This document shows, one piece after another, positions 38,396 to 50,900 of a DNA stretch of 64,000 nt; the first letter of the stretch is position 1, and the number at the start of each line of letters is the position of its first letter. This stretch comes from Sipunculus nudus (lineage: Eukaryota; Annelida; Sipuncula; Golfingiida; Sipunculidae): positions 3,252,601 through 3,316,600 of the forward strand of contig CM049319.1 in assembly GCA_026874595.1 (NCBI GenBank), given 5' to 3'. The translations under genes were made by a program, and so were the position numbers. Below the pieces are notes generated by a model, which did not search any database, was not told the DNA's origin, and saw nothing but the letters and a program-made list of their open reading frames with translations.

Positions 38396-41300
38396 TTAAG
38401 CAAAAAACGCGTGCAGGAAGACGCAGGCCGCCAGGGCCAGCACGGCGTTGTAGTCCAACATTTTCTTCCACCAGGGGTCCTCCTTCATGTTTGTAGCCTT
38501 CCGCTGAAGGTCTATCATTTCCTGTCTGGTCTGACAAGGTTTCGGGGCCTTGTCTATACCACACACGAACTTCAAGAATTGTTTAAGCGAAAGTTTCCCG
38601 TCCGTTGGGATGACAACAACTGAAAAAAAATATATTATAAACGGTCAGTCAATGTTGGGAGCAAGACCATTGTATAAACAAAATACAATATTTTCTTAAA
38701 CCAAAGGTCCCGAGTTATGTACTGGGCACTGTTACGAAACAATTTACTCTTAGAAATTGCGATTCAGTGATCGTTTCGGTGAGGCTTGATGTAATTTCAA
38801 CTCGGAACTATAGCCATCAGACATTTTCGCGCCGCTGACGAGGTAGCTTCAAGCCGAACCGAGTGTAAATTTAGTCGCCGCCGATAAACCTATGGTTAAT
38901 GTAATTAAAATAGCTGACTTAAGTAAAAAAAAAAGTTCTCCAAAATATTTAAACAACCAACAGACTGATATATACAAAGTAAACTTCTCGCCTAATAATT
39001 TTTTTCTCAAGTTATTCAGGGCCAGCCTTTTTTTGCAAAGTCAAATTGAGCCATTAAAGTCACTGACTACTAAACTCGAATATGTTTTGTCCCAACCAGC
39101 CGCAGTTGTTTGACCGAACCGACTGTAGGCTATGATATACGGCGCCACCTACCGGGCTCCTTATTATCCTTTTCGTCAGCTCGTGTAAAGTCGTCATCTT
39201 CCTGAAGCTCAGGGTCCGTGCTCGTCCAGAACGTCACGCGCCGTAACTATAAGCAGCGAAGGCATTGTGCATAATAAAACATTCAGTATAAAAAAAAAAA
39301 CAAGAAAGTGGTCAGAGACCGCAATTCAGCCCCGTCAGAATAAAAAAAAAACTACACAGCTAAAAAGGAAATGCTTGTCACAGTTCAACATCTCCATTGA
39401 CTGGATCTGGACCTCTACAACGACAACGGGGATTACTTTATGTCACAATGCACACGCATGTGCTTCAAATCGTTTTCGTATATACTTGCACATGGGTTTA
39501 AGCTTTATTTTAGTCAATAGGGCCGCAATACCACAGACGAACAGACCGATAGAAAAAAAGGCAGTTGAAGTATTATCGCAATGATAATAAATACAACTGC
39601 CTTTTGTACAAGAATGATGAAAGATTCCGTTGATTAAATCGCTTTACATTTACTGAAACATATGTAGATTCAACAGAGCTGAATTTGACAACAAAATAAC
39701 TGATCCGGATCTTCACTCACATTATATCAAATTAAGCCATTAATGAATCAAGCTATCTTAAGGCGATTAGTATAAAAATAAGTAAGCTTTATCATGACTT
39801 CTAGTTTTCCTGGGAAGGCTTTTGCGTTACGAGTCCTATCGCTAAGTGCTCCTTTTCTGCCAACTTCGAGATTTGAAAATATGAGAATGGATTTAGAGTT
39901 GTTAGAAAAACCAGCTTTTGCATATTACCTGTCCGGGCGTCCTGGGTTCTGTGACCAGACTAACTATGATGATGACGAACATACAAACAAAGAGGCTGAT
40001 GATGGCGTAGTGAAGGTAGTTCACATCGGTTACTATGGAGATGCTGTTGTCTGGTTCTGTGCTCCCACAAGGTGGAGAAGGACGAATGAAGGCCATAACA
40101 AACCTGGTAATCCCAACACCAAGACCGGCAAGGATCCCACAGAAAGCACCCTGTATTTCAAAAATATAGATTTTTATTATATATAACTGTAATATGTTGA
40201 TTCCAAGACAAGGGGATTTGGCCTGTGGTACATCAGGGTGCTTATATTTACGATATACAAACAAGAGTGAAAGGTCACCTGTGAAAAAAAAATCTCACAA
40301 GCACACAATCTTCATATATCATATCATTTCAAGTTAAACGAATAAATTACAATAATGCATGGAGCCACAACCAACCCCCCCCCCCCCCCCCCGCAAATTT
40401 AGAATCATATAAATAATCGTCGCTCCTGCTAGAGATGCATTAAAATTGCTCAGTACACAGTTAAAATTGCATTATGAAATATCAATATTAAATATCTGAC
40501 AAATAATAAGCCAATTCCCTTATCATCCGATGCATATTATACTCTTAACAGTGACAAAAATATTTTACAGCAATATATTTACGTTGGTTAGCTGGTTGGT
40601 TCATTCTTTTTCTTTCATTTTTTTTCTTTCTTTCTATATCTTACTCAACGTAGGTCAGTTTAAGAGAAATTGTACCGTGGATGTGAGTTTCTCTTGGATA
40701 TGTTCCCTTTTTGTTTGATATTATCACAGATTAACAACCTGAGATGAGTACCTTTTCCGTCGCCCGAGGCCAGAACATACCCAGGTAGAAGCATGCAACG
40801 AACGGGGGCAGGATGTAGGAATTCATGCCCTGTGCGTAGGTCCACAGATGAGCTCCTTGTAGAGCCTACAGAGATTCAAATACAAAAACACATACTCTCT
40901 GTTTTGTCCACGAACAACACAGTTGTAGTTGTAGAGTTACTTTTTAAATTGCAACTTAACTTACTGATCAATAACTTTATATACTTTGTCAAGAAGGATA
41001 TTTTCAAATTTTAGGATAACATAGGGATAATTTAACATTTAATAAACCGGTGTCATTGAGAGTTTATGGGGAGGGGGAACATAGTTCAGACAACACAATC
41101 AAATTTTGATGTGGATTCAAACCAAGTAACACTTCCAACAAGACTGTTTGCGGAGGTGTGCAAATTTCTCAAAGCCATTTAATTAATAAAATGACCATGG
41201 GAACCGTCGGCTCTATTTGAGGGGATTATGCATTTGCAAAGAAGGATTGAAGAAAGAGTTCCCAAATAACTTGAGCCTTAGGAAATTTTTTAAAGACATA

Positions 41301-44300
41301 AGTGAAATACCGCTCTTAGACAAGTTATGATGAACTGATTTATATAAATCTTGTACATAAAAAAGAAACTCATATAACTCTTATCGCGTGACGTCCGTGG
41401 TCTTTGTTGAATATACAGTGTCCATGCACTCATTCAAAATACAGTGCCCGAAAGATGAGATCAGCCTTTTCGTTTAATACTTATCTTGTATTTTATGTAT
41501 TCACCTGCAGAATCGGGACCCAGAGTACGCTCCAGAGTACGGCGACCAGGATATACACTCGTCCGACCACCATGAGTTCCCGCTCCGACGCCTTGGACCG
41601 GATCCTTTTGTAGATGTCCAGAGTAAACAGCGTGCTGGCAGAGTTCATGATGGCCTTCAATGAACTCATCAACGCCGACAGCAACGCAGCCAACATCAGA
41701 CCCCGTAAACCTTATGAGAACAATAATACGTGTCACGTGATGTTACAAGCATACATAGTTGTATGCTTGTATGTATCCCTAACAAAGATTTTAAGTGTAG
41801 AATGGTCGAGAAGTTTGCAATCACAATGCGAACACTGGCCGATGAGTTAATTTCTGGAGTATGGGATTTGAATCGAAGAGTCCAAATTTGAGTAAAAGGC
41901 CTCTTCCATTCTATATATTTGAAAAGAAAGTATTAAAATGAAATATATAATACAAAAACAACTTATTCATTTGATAATTATATTATTCCTTTTCTCTCTT
42001 ATTAGGATAACTTAGTGTGGCGCTAGAAAGGAACCCTGGCAAAAGCCTTAATTGTTTGCAAAAAATTATTTCAAAAGAGTTCTCAGTTGTACTTTAAACT
42101 TTATTTATTTTTCATAGATTTTACAACTAGCTGTGCTATTTAATGCAAGGAACTTTCCATGGTCTGGATGGTAGCGCTCGGTAGGGTTATGTAGTGACAG
42201 ACAAACTTTTTCATAACACGGAGCAACTACTGTGTCATTTACCTGTCTCGGAGCACACTATAAGAAAAAGGGTTTCAGCTAGAACCCAAAAGGGTTCTTC
42301 GAAGTGGGCTGAGTGAGGAACCTTTAAAGGTTTCAGCCAGAACCTTAAAGATGGGGTTCTTTTTGGAACCTCTATATGACACGTTGTAAGGTTATAAAAT
42401 GAACAACACGAGCAGTTGATTAAAACCAGGTTTTTCTATGGCAAACAAATACAGCGGAAGCACACGATGTCACGTAAAAATGTGTACTAAATGAAGTTCC
42501 GGTGTTACGTCAAAACAGTTCTCACTTCAGTTTTACGGTGTTATATACAATACATCACACTATAGGGTTCTTTTATAGAACTTATAAGTTTCCTATAGAA
42601 CCTCTTTAGAGGTTCTGAGAGGAATCCTCAAAGGTTCTTAAAAACGGACTAAGTGGGAAACCCCATATGTACAGTTCTTTATAGAACCTTCAATGCAGTT
42701 AATTTTTGAAAACAGTCATGAATGTCATATCATACGTTAAGGTTAAATTAATCACAGGCCATATGTCCATATTTAAGTGGAATAGTATTGATAATTAATT
42801 TGAAAAATTATAAAAGAATTTCTTATAGAAAGTGTGTAACTGCAGGATCATAGCTGTATCCTGTAAATATGATAAATCTTTCCAGTTGAAATAAAAACAA
42901 GTTTTTAGGGGAACACATTTTTTTTATTTAGTTGTAAAGATCCACGTGTGAAAAACTTGTGCAACAGCCAAAAAGCATTAGCATATGAATGCACGTAAGT
43001 AATATAATTTGTCATTTGCGATACTGAGTTCGTGAACACCTCGCACAGTTCCGAGCCGTTTTCTCAAAATTATACTTCAAAATTTCATTCTCTTTTGGAA
43101 TCGTTCAGCTTAGGTGTTTTTGCCTGAATTTAACTTTTCTTGTTATACAAACAACGAAATTGCATACTTCGCACTGTCTATCTCACCAGCACACACAAAA
43201 TTGCGACAAGTATGAACATCTGAGGTGCACCAGTGTGCCGTTATTTGTTGGTTTGATAGCTAGTGTGCACCGAGAATACAATGTTAATCTTTTGTGACTC
43301 CATCTCATGCCAAGGTCTCCTCTGTTTTTTCTTCATTTGCATTCTTGCTAACCAGGCAGATGTATCTGGAGAAAGAGAAAGAATGACGGACTTCGTGACC
43401 ACACCTTGAGAGACTCCGTTTTCTCCCAGTATTTGAAAAACCCCAATATAAAAGTTTCTAAAACATAGTATAAACAAAACTATCATATATTTGTGTGCAT
43501 TTTATTACAACGATATATCAATATATACAACAAGTAACCTTATCTTATTATTTAAAATGTATTTGTAGGTTCCTCATGATAAGATGTAAATACAGACATA
43601 ACAATCTTAGATTTTTGCTTTGTGATATCCGATTCCATGTGCATTATTAACATTTAACGTTACAATTTAGGAATAACTTACCATGTTATATTCATCAACC
43701 TTTTCAAATGAAAAATCCTTTCTTCTTTTTCATGCTCACACTTGCTTGCCAGGCAGATGTATATGGTTACTGAAAAGAGAAAGAATGGATGGGTGACTTT
43801 AGTAAAGTCTACGTTTTGAAATAATTAGTCAATATAACACCACGTTAATGAGAGAACACTTTCAACGAATGTGCAATTAAGCGTGACCAAACATTCCCCC
43901 TCGTTTGTCCCTTAGGCCGATGTGTTGAAATCCCAAATTAAAACAACGCTTCAACCTGTCCTATTTACTAATTTTATTCAAAATAAGCTCGGCGATGTGT
44001 CCTTACGCCCTTTGGATGATAAATATTTGTCAGACAGTTTAAAGAAACGAAAAGGATAGAGTAATTCTGTAAACACTATACTAGAAGTCATGAATGTATT
44101 CCATGGATAGTCACCTTGCTTGTTTATCGTTTCAATCACTGACGCCGAATTCTAATTTTGTCAGGTAAATGTTGTTAAAGGCGATCATTTTCCTTTTCAC
44201 TGCTGGGACTGTTTCAAATTCTACAAGACTGGTATTACTAGAAACTGGTATTACTCATGACTGTAACAATTCATGCACGCAAAGCATGTTATCACCGGCC

Positions 44301-44414
44301 TTTATCCACGTTTAGATTAAATGAACGTAAATTATTTTGCAGACAGAGACTAATTTGATAAATTAAGTGACCTAACAGTCAAACCCTAGACATAACTTCC
44401 ACATTCTTCACATG

Positions 44415-44461
<47 letters not shown>

Positions 44462-47400
44462 ATATATATATTGTATATATATATATAATAATAAAAAACA
44501 TAGGTCTTACCTTATACAATTCCCTCTTCTATTAGTTCGGGAGTCCAAAACATCCGACCGTGAACAGTTAACCTCATTAGTTCTAAGAACGTACGTATGC
44601 GGGTCGTAATCGTCGGAACATCCGGTTAACACCGGTTCCATCAGGAACATTGTACTAAGTTATGGTCAGGGCACGAAACTTCAAGTGTCAGATGGAACCT
44701 CCTAACGGAGAAAAGAGTTCTAGATGGCAATATGAAAGTTCTTAACAGAACCATCAAGAACCCTTTTTTAGAATGTAGGGCCTTGTCGGTGAGGTAACAT
44801 GACTGTTATTTGCAGACCCACAAGAATGGGGGGGGGGGGGGGAGGGAAGGGGGTTTAGTCGGTTCAATAACGGGGCCCGCCCCGGCCAGGAATTTCCTTT
44901 AGGGAAAATGTTATAAACTGTAGAAGGCTCAATTTTTGTATTGATATAATATTGTCAGGGTAATCTCAGAGGGCCTGGACGGGCCAGGACTGTGTCCTTT
45001 ATAAGGCTCTAGACAACGCAAAAAAAGTTTGTTTTTCCATTGTGCTCAGTCTTACTTCAAATTGGAGGAAACCGGAGGACCAGTAGAAATCAGACGAATT
45101 AGGATGGGCTTAAACGAAACACTCTATAGTTACACTGTTATAACAGCCACACCGGGGATCGATCCCAGTTCGCCAGCGGAGAGTTTTATGCCATTGTCCA
45201 GGTCTTAGGGTTCACATGCAGTATCACTGTGACAATGCCAGTAAAAAAAACCTGTCTCCATCAGTAAATTTGAAATACACCACTTGACTTGCAAGTAGGC
45301 AGCATTCCTTATATTTAAACAACGTGACTTACCTGTTTGCAGTATTCATTTCAAATAAAAAACGAGACTTAATGACCAATAGGCATTACTTCTTTTAAAC
45401 AAAGCACGTGATTTACTTGTAGCAAGTACTCCTTTTAGATAAATTAGGTGACTTTCAAGTAGGCAGTACTTCTTTTAAAAAAATTACGTGACTAACCACA
45501 AGGCGGTATTCCTTTCATATAAACCACGTGACTTACCAGTAGGCAGTATTCTTGACACCAGGTAGGGGTAGGCGTTATTGGCACATCCGCTCGGGTTTCC
45601 ACACACCTCTTGGCACTTCTGTGGGTTTGCACAGGCGACCTCGTCTGAAACGGAATGTATATAGTCAGAGTGTAACGTTCACAAAATAACAGAACAATGT
45701 CGGACAATTCAAAAACCAAGGAAAGAACTTATTTACATCTACGGAAATAATTTTCATTCTCAGACTTATTTATATCATGGTTTATTTTGATTTATCAGCA
45801 TATAAGCTTCACTTCACCGCACCGGCGTGCTTAAGAAGACTCGGATACCCGAGTATGATTATATGAAATTAATTATGGTAAAGCTGAACTAGGTTTAAAT
45901 GACGCACATACATACATTATGGGGTGGACATTAAACACACCAAGTGTTTGTAGCAACGTAGGCCAATGTTATTTCGAGACTATTATGTTCTTCATACGGT
46001 ATTATTATAGAATATTTACCTGGGTACAAGATTCTGCTTGTCATTCCCGGGATGATAAAGAACAGGAACGGGAGAACCTTCAGGTAGGCCGCCAGTAGGA
46101 CGCCGCCCTTAGCGTGGGATACGCTCTTAGCTGACAGCGACCTCTGTACGCAGGCCTGGAAAAATATTATAGCCAGATACATCATCGTCCTCAGTTATTC
46201 ACATTTGACAGTTCTTTAAATAGAATAAGAGACTAGCGGACTAATATGAGATGAGCCACCCAAGACAAGAACCAACATCAGATGTGCATTGCTCAAACGG
46301 GATTATTCTGGGTATTGTGACCAGGTGTCATGGCGTCTCACATGGGTTGCCAAACATTCTGGGTAATTACAAACATACACATACATAGAGTAGAACGACC
46401 AATGGTTGGAGTTTAACAGAGCTCGGCAGGCGTCATTTTGCCTAGGATTAAGCAAGACAGTAATATTTTTCCGAGTGACACTTGTCGATAACTGTAAAAC
46501 ACTAGTCAAGAGCTTAGATTATTCTGAAATAAAAATAGATGCGTTTTAAACGGAAAGTTTATATTTTTCATATACATATGTAATAAGAGGAAAAATTGAA
46601 TTATTACGTGTATCTGGATCTCGACTTTTCTGTTATTAACTCTAAACTCTGTCAAAGAATTTAGCTTCATTCTCATGTAAAACGCATTATTGTCACCAGA
46701 GAACTGTCACTTATTTTTTTTTTATTATTATCTTGGAACTGTACATTTAAGTAAGGAGAGTATAATCAGATGATTGGTACTATAAATTATTGTATATTAG
46801 TATGCCGTATCATGTATCGAAGTTAGACTGGGAACGTAGGTTCAGGGAACTCAGGTGTTTCATTTGATGTTGGTTTAAGTTCAGTCATAATTCAGTGAGA
46901 ATTGTTCCTTGTCAGATTCGTCAGCGTTAGTCTAGACGGTTTCCTGAAATAAGATTGTTAACTATAGATTTCAAAGGCAACGCACCTGCAACATAATTTT
47001 CTCACAATTTTTGTCTTGGGGGCGTTTTCATTTAAATATTCATGCATTGAACAACAGGTATAATAATAGTAAGGCGATAGGCCAACAGCGTTTCGGATGT
47101 GTGACGTAGGCATTAGCATATCAGCTGAAGAAGCGAGAGTAAAGGCACATTTCTCATCATCATCTGCGCGCTATATGGTGGCGTATGGCAAATTTGTAGG
47201 TCCAGGGTTGTCTGTAAACTGATCAGCTAAGGGACGGTGTATTGTATGTCAGAGTCTTCGGGCGGCCAACATAATCTTAGTAACGGACGTGTTAGTTGTT
47301 TTTATAGAAAGACTTATAAACAGCCGATGTTTATCTGCCGTGGTGAAGCCCATGCAGCGAACAGTCCAGAGGACAAATGATATGCTGAGCTGCGTATGTG

Positions 47401-47905
47401 GTACCGAATATTGTAATGTGCGGTGGCATATTTGGGTACTGATTACTGGATTTACCCAGCGTGATACTACAGTGATAGACATTGTCTGAGTGATGCTACA
47501 TTGAAGGCTGTCAGCCTGTCTGTCAGTGATTGAGAGTACTACCTCAAGTGTAGACATTGTGTCAAGCCAGTGATTTGTTTGACGGCAAGAAGCGCTTGTG
47601 TATCGTTTGTATGTTTGTAAACCACCAGAACTCGAGAAGTACATTCCCAAGTCACGTGCGCGACGATGTGACCAGCGGCCTTCCTGCCAGGCTAACTCTG
47701 TACGTACTATGCTTACAGCGAGTGTCATGATTAATCTGGACTCTGTGCATTTTTGTATTTATATGGACACTATGGATTTTGTAGCATGAGTGTGGAACGC
47801 CTCTCCAAATAAGTGTTAATTTATTGTTATAATACTTTTATTGTTTATGTTACACACGTCTTTATCATCTTTTTGAGTGAATGTGCGAGCTTCACCCATC
47901 GCAGT

Positions 47906-47966
<61 letters not shown>

Positions 47967-50900
47967 TGGTCTGTGCACCATGAATATGTTGCTAGGATAG
48001 TGATACCGAAAACCATCCCTGGCCAGGGATAGTCCGCCTCGGGGGACCGGAAGATGTGGAAAGCGTCCTCCCGTGGCAAACCGCAAGTCCGGTTACCGTA
48101 ATGTGAGTAATCTAGAATAGTTTCATTCGATGCCGACATAGGGTACTGCTTTGTAATGCCTTCCCAACCTCCAACACGGTTCAGGCCTTTAAAAAGGAAA
48201 CAATTTGTAGAAAACCATGTGGTATTATCCACTAAGGATTTCCTCGTAATAACTTTTTTATGAAACATAAGAAAACAAATAAGCAAAATAGGCGCTAATC
48301 TGCTAGTACTTTCTTGTATCCACTGTGTGGTGATATTTTTTAAAGCTGACATAAAATGGTGAATTAAATCATAACTAATAAATTGATGTTAACACCTTTT
48401 TTGATAATTCATAATAGTGTTTGAAGAATGAATTATAAATTTAAAACCATCATATTTATTAAATCTTTGATTAGTAAATTATAAATAAAAACAAAAATAA
48501 ATAACAATTTTAAATAAGAAGCAAAGATAAATAATAACTGTTGAGTAATAAAGAATGATATTAAAATCGTAATATGAAGAATGAAAACAAGAAGAAAGAA
48601 ACCTGGAAATTGGTAGAATTGTCAGCACAGATGAGTACATGATTTGTTATTTCTACCTATTATTGCAGTGACGAATGCCCCTATGATCAAGATGACGGTC
48701 TGAATGGCTTCCGTCCACAGTACTGCAGTGAAGCCACCTATAGGTGGAAAAGTGAAATATCCCTTGAAACGCTCTTTACAACATAACGGTCACATGGTTT
48801 GCTTGAGCGGTTTTCACACTTATGGCTTAAACCGTCACATGTTACCAAAATGAACTTGATATATCTTTATTATTTTGTATAATCATAGTGGCCAATACGC
48901 TATACCGTTAACGTATATGAAGGACGTCTCGAGTTCGTGGTCACGTGGTATGCATTATTTCAACTCGTAATTCATCTGCTACAGATATTTTAATTATAAT
49001 TTTTACTGGCTTAATTAAACTCGTAAAATGCTACTCGTTTTCTCACTGTCTAGTATATTTAACTGAGTCTGATCATTTTCTGCAGAACAAGTAACTTACC
49101 GATCACCGTGTAGAGAGCCGTTAACCCAACGATCGAAACCACTGACAAGTATAAGTCTAATTTGAAGATCTCCGTGATAAAAAGTGCTCCTGCATACAGC
49201 TGAATCTAAAGGATTAGAAGTATAAAAAAATGCAAATTCATAATTGTGAATTATATCATATTTTCATAAAAAAAATTGTTCCCATGTAATAATATACCTT
49301 CTTTATCTGTTACTTGTTTTTTATCGATATTTATCCGTCCATTTTCCCCCTTATTAACAAACTAAATGTTCTTAAAATATACAGTTCATCAAAAGTATGA
49401 ATGAAATTTGTATGTGTAGAAACATATACCAAAAAAAATAACATTTAAATTAAAATAAAATTTTACCATCATTTATGATTATATGATGTCGTGCAACCTG
49501 GTAACATGAGGTCAAAAATAAGACGTTAACTACATCATAAAAACAATATGAGTATATGAACCTCATCAATAAATTTGTATCGCATGGAATGTTTTGCTTG
49601 ACTTCTGCAGGAATAATAACGCGAGTTTTTCAATTTAATATTAATTTTTTTGCTATGAACTTGAGAAAGTATTTTAAATTTGAAAAAAAAATACACAAAC
49701 CGGAGTCACGCCCAAGATCGCCATTAATACGGTAATCCCGGCAAGTAGCACGTGAGTCCTGACCCCTCCGTACCGTAGTTTTAGGTACTGCAGCAAGGTA
49801 TAGCACTGAAATAGAAAGTTATCCTATATTTAGCCTCATCCTGTAGGTGTGAGAGGCGTGTAGGGGTTGATGAGATTGTTTAATATATGTGTCAAGTTAT
49901 TTTTCGGGGGACTTTTCAGGACGCATTGAAAGCAAAACCACTGGATTATTTTCTTCTTTTTTTCTCTACCGAGTCTGTGCTAAACTTCCAATACGATACG
50001 ATTATCCAAACGGACGTTTGGTTATGGTTACAGTAAAAGGTAACAGATTTGCTCCTGATATTCATTTTTAGCAAACCTGTGAGCTTATGCTGTGGCGCGG
50101 CGTCGTCCGCCCTCCGTCCGCCGTCGTCCGTACGCTTGTAAGACACCAGGCCTATACCTGCCACCCTTCTTATCTATATTGGAATGACCCATAAGTAGGC
50201 CATCTTATTGTAAACTGGCTGGCCCTGAGTGCCGGGCGCAAAGATAGAAAACTCTTCTGGTTGCCCTTGAATGATGCAGACGTGGACCACTGGTCAGCAC
50301 TAGGTTTAGTCATTTATATGTATTAAGTGGCTAAAGGATAATCGACATAAGGCGAAGTTCAATAGCCTGCCGCGACCCTTCTAGCTCGCTTTTTTGTCAC
50401 GTTAAACTATCAGACTGGAAGTATAATGTTAAGGACAGATCTTTCGGAAATTCTGGCATTTAAACCTTTAATTCTGCACGTTAACCCATGCTATTTCAAA
50501 AACCGTTGGAGCAAGCATCACCAAATTTTATTCATCTGCAAAACTCCTTCGGATTTTGTTTATTTTTTTTATTTTTTTTTTGCTATCTGCATTTACTTGG
50601 ATTTTATAGTGGTAAAAAGCAAAAAATAAATTTAAAAAAAACCTTTTTTTCCGAAATTGTCCAGCCAAATGTGTAATATTTCATAGAAATATCTGAAACT
50701 ATCTCTCCAAAGTGTGTTCGAATGGTTCCAGTTAGGTGAATTTCGGCCGAGTTACAGGAAGCTGAACTTAATCATATGGCTAAAAAAGAATACTAAAGTA
50801 ACAATATCAGAAACGGCTAGATCTATCATCAACAAATGTTATGCAAATGTTGGTCATATGACTCATATATGAATTTCTGTACAAGGGTCATCGGTAATCA

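Noticed and set aside
43241-43780. Two exon-like segments sharing the phrase YICL with donor/acceptor-like borders
   Set aside because: Only one has an open frame. They sit within a probable mobile element and resemble each other as a local duplication. Not enough to call a gene.
47249-47728. 159-codon minus-strand ORF in intron 8 of SLC5 copy C
   Set aside because: No recognisable domain, no splice-site context linking it to the gene, ordinary composition. It might be part of a mobile element or non-coding RNA but nothing supports a call.
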